Source: Loktanella sp. D2R18
Lineage (GTDB): Bacteria > Pseudomonadota > Alphaproteobacteria > Rhodobacterales > Rhodobacteraceae
DNA: 64,000 nt
Assembly: GCF_003318235.1 (NCBI RefSeq)
Contig: NZ_QOCG01000002.1
Location: 62,001-126,000 of the forward strand
Direction of reading: 5' to 3'
Positions 1-9,036 of this stretch are shown in pieces. The position numbers were made by a program, and so were the translations under genes. Numbering within the stretch: position 1 is the first letter of the stretch; each line of letters starts with the position of its first letter. The notes under the pieces are model-generated. The model searched no databases. It was given only the letters and a program-made list of their open reading frames with translations, and was not told where the DNA came from.

Positions 1-2
1 CT

Positions 3-527
3 GAACACCCGCTGTTTTTGGATGGGCGTCTGCTTTATGGTAAAACCGATAACGAATTCACACCCGATGGCGATGCAACTGACAGTTTTGACGGTGAACG
101 TTGGTTGGCCATGCTGAACTTGCAAGGCCGTGTTGAAATGGAACATTTCACAATGTTCCCGATCATCTCTGCCAGTCATGTGCGCGATACGCAGGATGCC
201 TATACGGACAGCAACAGTGTTGATATCGACTCTCAGGATATTGAACAAACCGAGGTTGCCCTTGGGGTGGACTTTGAAAAACCGATGCTTTCGCATGATT
301 TGGTGCTCGTCGGGGGGCTGTCAGGCATCTGGTCGGATACCGTTGGTGATGCCGATTCGTCATCTGCCATTGGCAATTATAATGGCTGGCGTGGCCGGAT
401 CGATGCAGGCGTGAATTATTCCAATGGCGCTGGGTTGAATGCTGGGCTGAGTGCCTTTGTTGATGGTCTGGGCGAAGATGATTTGAAAACCGTCGGCCTA
501 AGCTTGATGCTAGATTACCAGTTCTGA
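3..527 (+). CDS. Autotransporter-like outer-membrane beta-barrel protein, C-terminal part (left-truncated)
   Basis: The reading frame is open to the left edge, so only the last ~174 residues are seen. They alternate short hydrophobic/aromatic strands with acidic turns and end in LMLDYQF, the terminal Phe that the BAM complex recognises in outer-membrane barrels. The stretch LDGRLLYGKTDN resembles the start of the autotransporter beta-domain family. By family knowledge such a domain inserts in the outer membrane and carries an N-terminal passenger out. The passenger is outside the window, so the substrate is unknown. A strong terminator follows. It could instead be a non-autotransporter porin-like barrel. 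TamA/TamB homologues lie at 39-45 kb. Confidence 0.65.
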   Translation, partial: EHPLFLDGRLLYGKTDNEFTPDGDATDSFDGERWLAMLNLQGRVEMEHFTMFPIISASHVRDTQDAYTDSNSVDIDSQDIEQTEVALGVDFEKPMLSHDLVLVGGLSGIWSDTVGDADSSSAIGNYNGWRGRIDAGVNYSNGAGLNAGLSAFVDGLGEDDLKTVGLSLMLDYQF

Positions 528-553
528 TCCAACTGATTATGAACCGTTCAATT

Positions 554-590
554 ACCCGGGCGTCCGCAGACGTTCGGGTGATTTGTTTTT
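554..590 (+). terminator. Rho-independent terminator after the barrel gene
   Basis: An 11-bp stem (554-564 with 569-579, two G-T pairs) closes a CGCA tetraloop and is followed by ATTTGTTTTT. It lies 27 bases after the stop codon at 527. The remaining bases to 717 show no other feature that I can support. Confidence 0.8.
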
Positions 591-717
591 GGGCTATCTG
601 ATTTAATCGATCAGACGTGGCCAGCGGGAATATCATCAAGAAGGTTCGTGTGAACTTCGACGTGCGCGGGGTGCATTAAAAATATTCGATGCGACGATGG
701 TGCCAAGTCATGCAAAC

Positions 718-1254
718 TTATGAAGGTGCGCGCGGTTTTGCCAAGGCTGTGAACTCATTTAAGAATGTGGCCAAGTGGGCGGCGTTTTGAGGGTCTGACA
801 TAATATCCGCTACCTGCGTTGGGGTTTTTCCGATCAAAGAAAACCGAGCGAATATATCAGTTGAAAAGCCGCTACTAACAGTGGCAAGCACTATCCGTAA
901 TGCGTCTAGCATGTCGTCACCGCGATGGGATGCGTGCAAAATCGCCATTGGCTTTGCAATAATTGCGTCGCCAGAGACCAGCCAATCAATCGCGTTCTTC
1001 AATCCACCTGGCAGGCTGCGTACGTATTCAGGGCTTGCAAAGATGATCCCGTCGGCATCGACGGCTAGTCGTTTGAAATTTGTAATTGCTAACGGCGGCT
1101 GCGCATCTAAGTCAGTCGAAAAAACGGGCAACGTCGCCAATTGGTCATAGACGTTGACTGTGGTGGATGCGGGTGCAATCCTAGAGAGACCGCGCAGCAG
1201 AGCAGTATTTGTTGATTCTACCCGTGTACTGCCTGAGATCGCGAGGATATTCAT
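718..1254 (-). CDS. NADPH-dependent FMN reductase family protein
   Basis: 178 residues, the usual length for a single flavodoxin-like domain. The N-terminus MNILAISGSTR has the GS-R phosphate loop that holds FMN, and SPEYVRSLPGGLKNAIDW is the family's conserved S-PEY...P--LKNAIDW block. Members are cytoplasmic flavoproteins that reduce FMN, quinones, azo dyes or metals with NAD(P)H, and the substrate here cannot be read from sequence. The ATG overlaps the rsmB stop by 4 bases (ATGA), so the two are probably co-transcribed and translationally coupled. The family call is secure, the physiological role open. Confidence 0.85.
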   Translation of the reverse strand: MNILAISGSTRVESTNTALLRGLSRIAPASTTVNVYDQLATLPVFSTDLDAQPPLAITNFKRLAVDADGIIFASPEYVRSLPGGLKNAIDWLVSGDAIIAKPMAILHASHRGDDMLDALRIVLATVSSGFSTDIFARFSLIGKTPTQVADIMSDPQNAAHLATFLNEFTALAKPRAPS

Positions 1255-2519
1255 ACTGCTTTACGCAGCACAGCCATATAAAATCCATCCATTCCGCCCA
1301 AATCGGCGAAATAGTCGGGCCGCAGGCGAAGCCCGCCCTCGTCGCTGATCCATGTAGGGTCAATGCCGGGTGCAACGGGCCGTTCAACGCTAAGGTTCGG
1401 GTGACGCGAGAGCGCCTCTTCGATCTGCACTTCGCCTTCGTCGGGTAGCAGTGAGCAGGTGCAAAATACCAATCGCCCGCCGGGTTTAAGCAGGGTCAGC
1501 GCGTGATCAATCATGGTTTCTTGTTGGTCAATCAATGCGCCAAATTCAGAGCCGTCTTTGGCATAAGGCAGGTCAGGGTGCCGCCGGATTGTGCCTGTTG
1601 CCGAACAGGGTGCATCCAGAATGATCGCGTCAAAGCCATCTTCAGTGAATGCAAAGGCATCGCTGGTTACCGTGCGTGCCTTGAGACCGACGCGTGTCAG
1701 GTTTTCAGTGACCCTATCCATGCGCCGTGATGACAGGTCTACTGCAGTCACATCCGCGCCTGCGGCAGCCAGTTGCATGGCTTTGCCGCCCGGTGCGGCG
1801 CAGAGGTCCAATACCTTTAAGCCCGCGACATCGCCTAAAAGCTTGACCGGAACTGCGGCCGCTGCATCCTGCACCCACCAATCGCCAGCGTCGTAGCCGG
1901 GCAGGGTGGATACTTGGCCCGCGTTCATGATCCGCACTGATCCGGTGGCCAGCACCTGGCCACCCGTCGCATCGGCAACGGCCTGTGCATCGGCCTTGGG
2001 GCTCAGATCCAGCGGTGCGCCGCCAAAATGCGTGGCCTCCATCGCAACAACCGCGTCACGGCCCCATGCTGCAACCAAAGGCTGACGTAGCCAGCCCGGT
2101 GTCAGCGGTACTGCGCGTTTATGCCAGCCATCGGGGCCTTCGGCTGCGATTTTACGTAGCACCGCGTTGGTCAGCCCCTTCATCGATTGGGTGCGTTTGT
2201 TGCGGCCCACAATTTCAACATAAGCGTTCACAACGCCATGTGCTGCCTCACCACCGCACAGCTCAATCACACCAAGGCGCAGGGCATTCAGCACATGGTC
2301 AGGTGGCGTCTTTTTTAGATAGGGTTTCAGCATCCGATCTGCACGGTCCAAGCCGCGCAAGGCATCTGTGGCCAAGCGTTGCGCACGGGCGCGGTCGTCA
2401 TTGGCAAGCTGTGCAAGTGCGCCGCCTGCGATCAACTCGGCCATCAGGCGACCTTCGGTCGTGATTTGCATCATCAAATGATGCGCGGTACGTCGGGCAG
2501 GCAGACCTGTTTGGTTCAT
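1251..2519 (-). CDS. rsmB: 16S rRNA (cytosine(967)-C5)-methyltransferase RsmB
   Basis: 422 residues. The first ~140 form a NusB-like RNA-binding domain (ARAQRLATDALRGLDRAD, then ELCGGEAAHGVVNAYVE). The C-terminal half is a Rossmann methyltransferase with SAM motif DLCAAPGGKAMQLA, motif IV DAPCSATGTIRRHPD carrying the Cys that releases product, and motif VI FCTCSLLPDEGE with the catalytic Cys. The family methylates C967 of 16S rRNA with S-adenosylmethionine. It is the first gene of a two-gene minus-strand unit with the FMN reductase. The ATG at 2519 has AAGAGA upstream. The related RsmF/NOP2 families usually lack the NusB domain, which supports RsmB. Confidence 0.93.
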   Translation of the reverse strand: MNQTGLPARRTAHHLMMQITTEGRLMAELIAGGALAQLANDDRARAQRLATDALRGLDRADRMLKPYLKKTPPDHVLNALRLGVIELCGGEAAHGVVNAYVEIVGRNKRTQSMKGLTNAVLRKIAAEGPDGWHKRAVPLTPGWLRQPLVAAWGRDAVVAMEATHFGGAPLDLSPKADAQAVADATGGQVLATGSVRIMNAGQVSTLPGYDAGDWWVQDAAAAVPVKLLGDVAGLKVLDLCAAPGGKAMQLAAAGADVTAVDLSSRRMDRVTENLTRVGLKARTVTSDAFAFTEDGFDAIILDAPCSATGTIRRHPDLPYAKDGSEFGALIDQQETMIDHALTLLKPGGRLVFCTCSLLPDEGEVQIEEALSRHPNLSVERPVAPGIDPTWISDEGGLRLRPDYFADLGGMDGFYMAVLRKAV

Positions 2520-2587
2520 TGGGTATCTCTTGATGCTGGGTGCAAGCGGGGTATATCAAAGCCATGCCGCCGACAAGGAGAGTTCAA

Positions 2588-2764
2588 ATGTCCGACCAGC
2601 CTTCCGACCAAACAACCCCTGCCCAGCGCGCCCTTGCAGAGGCCGAAGCCCGCCGCAAAGCTGCTGGGAAAGACGGTTTGCCGACTGAGTTGGGTGGACG
2701 AGATGGGCCGGAGCCCGTGCGTTTTGGCGATTGGGAACGCAAAGGGATTGCAGTCGATTTCTAA
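2588..2764 (+). CDS. DUF1674 protein, SdhAF4-like succinate dehydrogenase assembly factor
   Basis: 58 residues from the ATG at 2588, chosen because AAGGAG at 2575-2580 gives a 7-base spacing; an upstream in-frame ATG lacks a site. The C-terminal signature GGRDGPEPVRFGDWERKG followed by DF is that of DUF1674. In mitochondria and alphaproteobacteria this family (SDHAF4) binds flavinylated SdhA and helps assemble succinate dehydrogenase. The N-terminal half is polar and probably disordered (QPSDQTTPAQRALAEAEA). It diverges from rsmB. No sdh genes lie in the window, so the function rests on family membership alone. Confidence 0.85.
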   Translation: MSDQPSDQTTPAQRALAEAEARRKAAGKDGLPTELGGRDGPEPVRFGDWERKGIAVDF

Positions 2765-2929
2765 GCGATGCAATCAGCGGGTAGCTTGTGTCGGGCGCGG
2801 TCGCGTTATGCGGCATTGCATCACTCTGCAATTTTCCATATTTTCTGCTCTGCTTTCATGAAGATTTCAGGTAGTCGTAAAGAAAATTGATGCCGCACGC
2901 GTAATTTGCGGCCGTCTGAGGGAGTAAGC

Positions 2930-4048
2930 ATGCCGTTATTGATGCTGCGCATTGCCGTACTGGGATTATGTCTATTGACTGCTGGCTGTAGCCTGCCGCG
3001 CGGGGCTGGGTTTCAATCCGAAGTGTTGGCCGCATCCAACGCAGGCAACCGCGAAGAGGGCGAAGAAGCCGTCTATGATTTCGAAGTTGTCGCGGTCACC
3101 CGTGAAACATTGCCGGTGATCAATGCATGGCCTAATCGCGATGTGCAGTCTTTTCCTTGGATCGCGAGCCAAGAACAGCCTGCATCGCTGATTATCGCGC
3201 CGGGCGATACCGTTCAGCTAACAATATGGGACGCTGAAGAAAACTCGCTTTTGGCCGGGACTGGGCAGCGTGTCACACCATTGCAAGATACCAAAGTTGG
3301 TGCCAACGGGCGCATTTTTGTCCCTTACATCGGCGATATGCAGGTTTCCGGCATGTCGGAAATGACAGCGCGGGCGCGTATCGAAGAAGAGCTAAGCCGC
3401 ACGATCCCATCGGCGCAGGTGCAACTGATCGTCCTTCCCGGCCGCGCGAACATGGCCAATCTGATGACAGGTTTTGGCGCGCCGGGGCTTTATGAACTGC
3501 CGGATCGGAACTTTAAGTTGCTGGAACTTTTGTCGCTTGCCGGGGGCGCTGACCCGTCGCTTCTGAACCCGCAGGTGCGGCTGATCCGCGCTGGGCGCAC
3601 CTATGGCGTGTCGCTGAAACGGTTGATGGAAGAGCCCGCGCTGAACACGACTATGCGTGGCGGGGACCGCGTGATGATTATTGGTGACGACCGCAATTTT
3701 CTATCGCTTGGGGCAACCGGGTCTCAAGCCGTGCATCAAATTGCAGGCCAAGACATGACAGCGCTTGAGGCGATGGCGACGATCGGTGGGGTTAGTGCAG
3801 GTACGGCGAACCCTAAGGGCATTTTGATCATGCGTGAATATGATGCCGACGCAGTGCGCGAAGATATGACAGGCCCTGCGCAGGCTCGTGTGGTGTTTAC
3901 GATGGATCTGACGTCAGCGGATGGGCTGTTTTCGGCGGGCAAATTTATCATCCAAGATGATGATTTGATCTATGGCACCGAAAGCGCGCTTGGGCCCGCT
4001 TTGACGGTCTTTAGTCTGGGACAAAATATCGCCTCACTGGTGAACTGA
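2930..4048 (+). CDS. Polysaccharide export lipoprotein, Wza/OPX family
   Basis: 372 residues from the ATG at 2930, preceded by GGAG at 2921. A signal peptide ends in a lipobox LLTAGC, so it should be lipidated and sent to the outer membrane. APGDTVQLTIWDAEEN begins the Poly_export (PES) domain, and VGANGRIFVPYIGDMQVSG plus a following NLMTGFGAPGLYEL region fit SLBB-type repeats. OPX proteins form the outer-membrane exit for capsule or exopolysaccharide. No Wzc/Wzx/Wzy partner is adjacent, but nucleotide-sugar genes follow at 6-14 kb. The stop is 5 bases from the convergent stop of the RTX gene. Confidence 0.85.
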   Translation: MPLLMLRIAVLGLCLLTAGCSLPRGAGFQSEVLAASNAGNREEGEEAVYDFEVVAVTRETLPVINAWPNRDVQSFPWIASQEQPASLIIAPGDTVQLTIWDAEENSLLAGTGQRVTPLQDTKVGANGRIFVPYIGDMQVSGMSEMTARARIEEELSRTIPSAQVQLIVLPGRANMANLMTGFGAPGLYELPDRNFKLLELLSLAGGADPSLLNPQVRLIRAGRTYGVSLKRLMEEPALNTTMRGGDRVMIIGDDRNFLSLGATGSQAVHQIAGQDMTALEAMATIGGVSAGTANPKGILIMREYDADAVREDMTGPAQARVVFTMDLTSADGLFSAGKFIIQDDDLIYGTESALGPALTVFSLGQNIASLVN

Positions 4049-4053
4049 CTCTC

Positions 4054-6288
4054 TTAGAAAAGACTGATGTCATCCGCGAGCGTGGTGGCATCAGTCACGT
4101 TTTCAATGGTCAATACATCGCCATCCCCAAAGTCGATGATCATTTGCGTTCCATTAAGCGTCCCATAGATCAGCAAAAGGTCGGCCGCAGATGTGAGCCC
4201 GGTCCAAAGACCCGCATCAAGCGTAATATGGTCTTCGCCTTGTGTGAAATCTGCGATCACATCGTTGCCGCTTTCAAAGATAAATTCATCCGCGCCAGCA
4301 TCGCCATAAAGAATATCGTCACCTGCCCCGCCGCTGATCGTGTCATTCCCGTCACCGCCGCGCAGAACGTCTTGCCCGCTCCCACCAGAGATGGCGTCAT
4401 CGCCTGCGCCGCCTAGCAGCATGTCAGCACCGGCATCGCCTTCCAAAACGTCATCACCTCCACGCCCCATAAGCGTGTCATCACTAGCACCGCCAGTTAC
4501 GGTGTCGTTTCCACCTCCCGCCATAATCACGTCGCGCCCGTCACCGCCGTTGATCGTGTCATCCCCTGCTGTCCCTGTAATAAGGTCATCGGTTGCGGTG
4601 CCATCGGTGGGGCCGGGGCTGGATGCCCCATCAAATGCGTCACGCAGGTCGTCACTGTTTCCATCTGCGATCAACGCTGTGCCGGCCAATGGATCCATGA
4701 CGCCGGTATCTATAACAGGGGGAGATGAGGGGGGCGGATCAGGTGGCGGGGTGGCGGGACCCGGGTAGCCTGGTGTCGCGCTATCTGGAATGCGGGTCAG
4801 CCCGATCAAATCAGCATTGGTGAATGCGCGATAGTCAATTGGGTTCCCATCATCACTATAGATCGTCAGCAGCTCATCGCCATATCTGATTTCGACACCG
4901 TTTGCGATAATGGTCATGGTCAGTTGGTTGATGTCACGCAGCATCGTCCAATTTGACAGATCAATAGTGTCTTCGCCCAAAGTGAAGTCGGTAATTGTGT
5001 CGTCCATGCCATCAGAAGAGAGGATAAATACATCCGCACCCGCCCCGCCGGTCATCGTATCGTTGCCATCGCCATCACGCAAAATGTCATCGCCAGCGCC
5101 GGCTAGCAGATCATCAGCGCCGTTGTGCCCTTGCAAAATATCAGCGCCGGCCGTGCCGGCAAGGATCCCGCCCGCAAGCGTGGCGGTGGTCGTGATCCCG
5201 GCAGCACCGATGTCATATCGCAATTTGGTTAGGCCAATTTCGCTACTGCTTGCGACATAAATATCAAGCCCATCGCCGGTTCCGGCCACTGCAATTGCGC
5301 TGATATCATCAAGCCCCATTGCGGTGGTGTCGGCGATATGCGCGCGCTTTACCAATTGCCCGCCTTCAAGCAATGTGAATACGGTGATACCGTCATCAGC
5401 CCCGCCCGCGATAACATATGTCTGCCCGTTGTGGGTTACGGTCTCTAGGGCTGTGATCCCGTCAAACCGGGTATCTAAGGTATCCAGCACATGGTCGCGG
5501 ATAATCATCTGCCCGCTGGCGTCGATTTCCATCACGCTGATACTGCCGCTTCCGGCCGCGCCGAGTAATACATAATTTGTGCCTCCCACAAGCGCGGTCG
5601 CCATAACCGTAGGCGCAGATACCCAAAGGTTTTCGATGGTGCCAAGGTTTTGTGCCAAGGTCAACGCGCCCGTCGCATCGACCAACCAACTACTAATCCC
5701 GTTGTCCACACCACTTGCCGTCAGAAGCAGGTCTTGACCGCCAATATTGACTGCGGCCGTCGCCGATATCTGATCAACATAACTGCCCGGGGTCCCAGTC
5801 AATTGCGCATGTGTCGTCATGACACCAGTCGCGTCAAACGTGATTTGTCCTATTCCTGCGGCACCCGCGATGCCACCATAGGCGATCTGTGCCCCAGAAC
5901 TCAGGGTGATCATCGTAATTTCCTGAAACCCGGAAAAGCTAACCCCGCCCAGCGCTGAGGTCCCATCAAAGGCCCCACCTGTATCAAGGGTTACGGTTTG
6001 CAAGGTGCCACCGGCGGCGCCCCCGCTTAGGATCGTGATGCCGCTACCTGTTTGTACGGCAGCTATCGTCGCTGTGTTGCCCGCAATATCCCCACCGTCG
6101 AGCGCGAAGCTGTCGATCAGCGACGGGACCGTCCCGGTAATATCCCATCCGTTCAAGAGCCCGTCGTATTGGGTTGTGCTGTAAAGCACCTGCACCCCAT
6201 CTACTGTCATTAAGGACAGATCCGTGATGTGCGAATACGCGAACTCAGCCCCATTGCTGAGGTAAGTAACCAAAGTGATGTCTGACAT
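4054..6288 (-). CDS. Large secreted RTX protein with propeller-like N-terminal region
   Basis: 744 residues from the ATG at 6288, which follows a G-rich site; longer in-frame starts lack one. Residues ~1-400 hold repeated units of ~50-60 residues with motifs such as NGQTYVIAGGADDGITVFTL, resembling beta-propeller blades. One RTX block (GTAGADILQGHNGADDLLAG...) precedes a short globular piece and a Pro-rich linker PGPATPPPDPPP. A second, longer RTX block (GGDGNDTISGGAGDDILYG) ends in a DFTQGEDHITL-type cap. The nonapeptide repeats bind Ca2+ and the layout fits type I secretion. No signal peptide and no catalytic motif are visible. A binding or adhesion role is inference. Confidence 0.85.
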   Translation of the reverse strand: MSDITLVTYLSNGAEFAYSHITDLSLMTVDGVQVLYSTTQYDGLLNGWDITGTVPSLIDSFALDGGDIAGNTATIAAVQTGSGITILSGGAAGGTLQTVTLDTGGAFDGTSALGGVSFSGFQEITMITLSSGAQIAYGGIAGAAGIGQITFDATGVMTTHAQLTGTPGSYVDQISATAAVNIGGQDLLLTASGVDNGISSWLVDATGALTLAQNLGTIENLWVSAPTVMATALVGGTNYVLLGAAGSGSISVMEIDASGQMIIRDHVLDTLDTRFDGITALETVTHNGQTYVIAGGADDGITVFTLLEGGQLVKRAHIADTTAMGLDDISAIAVAGTGDGLDIYVASSSEIGLTKLRYDIGAAGITTTATLAGGILAGTAGADILQGHNGADDLLAGAGDDILRDGDGNDTMTGGAGADVFILSSDGMDDTITDFTLGEDTIDLSNWTMLRDINQLTMTIIANGVEIRYGDELLTIYSDDGNPIDYRAFTNADLIGLTRIPDSATPGYPGPATPPPDPPPSSPPVIDTGVMDPLAGTALIADGNSDDLRDAFDGASSPGPTDGTATDDLITGTAGDDTINGGDGRDVIMAGGGNDTVTGGASDDTLMGRGGDDVLEGDAGADMLLGGAGDDAISGGSGQDVLRGGDGNDTISGGAGDDILYGDAGADEFIFESGNDVIADFTQGEDHITLDAGLWTGLTSAADLLLIYGTLNGTQMIIDFGDGDVLTIENVTDATTLADDISLF

Positions 6289-6491
6289 GTGTGGTCCCCC
6301 CCCAGGACCAAAAAACAGTCGTCGATCTTTAGGGTCGTGGGAGGGCGAGGCAGTCACATGGTCGAAATGCGGCAGCATCATGGACCTTGCGTTGAAATTG
6401 GCTCAATAAATCAACGAATTTTATAGAGGTGCTACGGGTGTACCTGTGACGCAGGGGGCGGTAGAACGACCCAACGTGGAAGGTGAAAATC

Positions 6492-7859
6492 ATGAGCACA
6501 CCCAAATTTGGCACCAGCGGATTGCGCGGCCTTGTCACCGCACTGACACCGGATTGCGTTGGGCAACATGTCACGGCTTTCATCGCGTCTTGTCCGATCG
6601 GCACAGGGGTTTACATCGGTTACGATCTGCGCCCGTCCTCGCCCGATATTGCTGAAATGGTTTCCCTTGCGGCGATGGCGGCTGGGGTGCATGTGACTAT
6701 GTGTGGCGCGGTGCCTACCCCGGCGCTGGCCTTGGGGGCGATGTCCGCGGACGCTGCGGCGGTGATGATCACGGGGAGCCATATTCCCGCGGATCGCAAC
6801 GGGCTTAAATTCTATACGCCAGCTGGCGAAATCACAAAGGCGCATGAGCAAGCGATCCTTGCTGCACTGGGCAAGACGGTAACGGCCAATCCCGGCACCC
6901 TGTCCCAGAACGACCAAATCTGCGCCCAATATAACGCGCGCTATGTGGCCGCCTATGGGCAGGTGTTGCAGGGGATGCGGATCGGATTTTATGCACATAG
7001 TGCAGTGGGGCGTGATCAGCTTGCCGATTTGTTAACCGCGCTGGGCGCGGAAGTGGTGATGCTGGGTTGGTCCGATACATTTATTCCTGTTGATACCGAA
7101 GCCGTTTCACCTGCCTTACGCGCGCAATTGCGCAAATGGGCGTCAACGCAGGACTTGGCGGCGATCGTTTCTACCGATGGCGACGGGGACCGTCCGTTGG
7201 TGACCGATGCCGGGGGGGGCGTGGTCTCAGGCGATATTCTGGGTCAGATAGTGGCGCAGGCCCTAGGGGCAGAAATGGCGGTGACTCCGGTGTCGTCGAA
7301 TACGGGTGTTGATCAAATCCTTTCGGTGCGGCGCACCAAGATTGGGTCACCATATGTGATTGCCGGAATGGAAGCATGCGAAGGCAAAATCGTTGGCTAT
7401 GAGGCAAACGGCGGATTCCTTTTGGGGTTTTGTGCGCAGGGACCGAACGGGTCATTGCCGCCATTGATGACCCGCGATGCCGTTTTGCCCATGCTTGGGG
7501 TGCTTTCCGCAGCACGTCAGCGCAGTGTCGCAGAACTGGTCGCCGATCAGCCGGCTCGGTTCACTGCTGCAGATCGCTTGCGGAATGTCGCGACAGATAA
7601 GACGCAAGCGCTGGTGCATAAGCTTTCCGAAACGCAAGAAGCGCGCGCCGCGTTTTTGCGGTGTTTCGAGGGGCAGGAAGCCGCCATTGATCAAACTGAT
7701 GGGCTACGGATAACTTTGCAAGATAGTCGCATAGTCCACCTACGGCCGTCGGACAACGCCCCTGAATTGCGGCTTTATGTCGAGGCAGATCGCGCCGAAG
7801 CCGCGCAAGAGATGCTGCGGGTCGGGCTTGCTGACATCTCGCGCCGACTTGAAGTGTAA
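6492..7859 (+). CDS. Phosphomannomutase (phosphohexomutase family)
   Basis: 455 residues from the ATG at 6492, with GGAAGG 8 bases upstream; a GTG nine bases earlier is in frame but less likely. FGTSGLRGLV is the N-terminal family signature, TGSHIPADRNGLKFY holds the phosphoserine loop, DGDGDRPLV binds Mg2+, and EANGGFLLG is the sugar-binding loop. It should convert mannose-6-phosphate to mannose-1-phosphate, the substrate of ManC encoded at 10.8-12.2 kb. A phosphoglucomutase role is possible from sequence, but the gmd/fcl/manC neighbours favour mannose. It is divergent from the RTX gene. Confidence 0.85.
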   Translation: MSTPKFGTSGLRGLVTALTPDCVGQHVTAFIASCPIGTGVYIGYDLRPSSPDIAEMVSLAAMAAGVHVTMCGAVPTPALALGAMSADAAAVMITGSHIPADRNGLKFYTPAGEITKAHEQAILAALGKTVTANPGTLSQNDQICAQYNARYVAAYGQVLQGMRIGFYAHSAVGRDQLADLLTALGAEVVMLGWSDTFIPVDTEAVSPALRAQLRKWASTQDLAAIVSTDGDGDRPLVTDAGGGVVSGDILGQIVAQALGAEMAVTPVSSNTGVDQILSVRRTKIGSPYVIAGMEACEGKIVGYEANGGFLLGFCAQGPNGSLPPLMTRDAVLPMLGVLSAARQRSVAELVADQPARFTAADRLRNVATDKTQALVHKLSETQEARAAFLRCFEGQEAAIDQTDGLRITLQDSRIVHLRPSDNAPELRLYVEADRAEAAQEMLRVGLADISRRLEV

Positions 7860-7979
7860 TATATGGCCAAATTCACAAAATTCTTGGTGTATTGTGACAA
7901 AATGCACAGACTTTAGCACCTAAAAGCTTAGAAATCGGCGTCAGGGCAAGGTTCTTGTGATTTGGTTAATGATTTGTCT

Positions 7980-8025
7980 AAGGGCTTCTCGTGTGATTTT
8001 CACCGGGAAGCCTTTGTCATTTTTG
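7980..8025. terminator. Hairpin between the phosphomannomutase gene and convergent galE
   Basis: AAGGGCTTCTCG (7980-7991) pairs with CGGGAAGCCTTT (8004-8015) through 12 pairs including two wobbles, and an inner GTGA/TCAC extends it. On the plus strand GTCATTTTT follows, giving a plausible terminator ~120 bases after the phosphomannomutase stop. On the minus strand it directly follows galE but has no T run. The other bases from 7860 show nothing. Confidence 0.55.
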
Positions 8026-9036
8026 GGGATCGTACCCGTTTGGATTCGCGGATTGCCACGCCCATGTGCTTGCCGCCATGTCGTTGAGATCATGTTCAGC
8101 CCGCCATCCGAGTTCCGCCGCCGCACGTGAGGCATCCGCCTGCATGGCTGCGATATCTCCGGCACGGCGCGGGGCTTGGACTGTTGCGATTTTCTGGCCG
8201 CAGGCACTCTCAAAAGCCGCAACCATATCGCGCACACTATAGCTTTGCCCGGTGCCGATGTTGAACGGGCGCGCGCCGGGTGTTTTGATGGCATAACCCA
8301 GCGCTGCGACATGTGCGCGGGCCAGATCAACCACATGGATATAGTCGCGCAACCCCGTACCATCGGGTGTGTCGTAATCATCGCCAAACACGGTAAGCGC
8401 CGGACGTTTTCCGACGGCGACCTGCGCGATGTATGGCATCAAATTGTTGGGAATATCTTTGGGGTCTTCGCCGATCTTTGACGAATGATGTGCGCCGACC
8501 GGGTTAAAATACCGCAATAGCACGGCGGCGGCACCCTGTGTCGCGTGCGCCCAGCCTGTTAGGATGTTTTCAGCCATCAGCTTTGACTGGCCGTATACGG
8601 ACATTGGCGCGGTTGGGTGGGCTTCGTCGTAGGGCAGATAGACAGGTTCGCCGTAAACTGTGGCCGACGAGGAAAAGATGATCGTGCGACAACCTACGCG
8701 ATCCATCGCGCGCAGGAGGGCCAGCGTACCGCCCACGTTCACATCGTAGTACAACAGCGGCTTTGCTTCGCTTTCGCCAACCGCCTTCAGGCCAGCAAAA
8801 TGGATCACCGCATCCGGGCGGAAATCTTGCATCACTTGATCAAGCATTGCGGGGTCGCGGACATCGCCCGTGTAGTCTGTCACTGTGCCGTTCGATAGGA
8901 CGCGCACCCGGTTCAAAACCTCGGGCGTGGCATTAGAGTAATCATCAAGAACACAAACCTCATGGCCTTGGGCCATGAGCTCGAGCAATGTATGGCTACC
9001 GATATAGCCTGCGCCACCGGTAACCAGAACACGCAT
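8017..9036 (-). CDS. galE: UDP-glucose 4-epimerase
   Basis: 339 residues, the usual GalE length. MRVLVTGGAGYIGSHTLLEL carries the GxxGxxG NAD+ loop, FSSSATVYGEP the catalytic Ser/Thr region, and YGQSK the catalytic Tyr-X3-Lys; PFNIGTGQSYSVRDMV is a late family signature. The enzyme interconverts UDP-glucose and UDP-galactose (or the N-acetyl forms), supplying sugars for envelope polysaccharide. Its ATG shares one base with the stop of the upstream metalloprotease gene (TAATG on the minus strand), so translation is probably coupled. It lies in a region with the GDP-fucose genes. Confidence 0.93.
   Translation of the reverse strand: MRVLVTGGAGYIGSHTLLELMAQGHEVCVLDDYSNATPEVLNRVRVLSNGTVTDYTGDVRDPAMLDQVMQDFRPDAVIHFAGLKAVGESEAKPLLYYDVNVGGTLALLRAMDRVGCRTIIFSSSATVYGEPVYLPYDEAHPTAPMSVYGQSKLMAENILTGWAHATQGAAAVLLRYFNPVGAHHSSKIGEDPKDIPNNLMPYIAQVAVGKRPALTVFGDDYDTPDGTGLRDYIHVVDLARAHVAALGYAIKTPGARPFNIGTGQSYSVRDMVAAFESACGQKIATVQAPRRAGDIAAMQADASRAAAELGWRAEHDLNDMAASTWAWQSANPNGYDPQK

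Noticed and set aside
4340-4768. Long Ser/Pro-rich open frame on the plus strand opposite the RTX gene, and similar frames at 9073-9492
   Set aside because: It is the mirror of Gly/Asp-rich RTX repeats; such repeats give Ser/Pro-rich antisense frames. No ribosome site or conserved motif.
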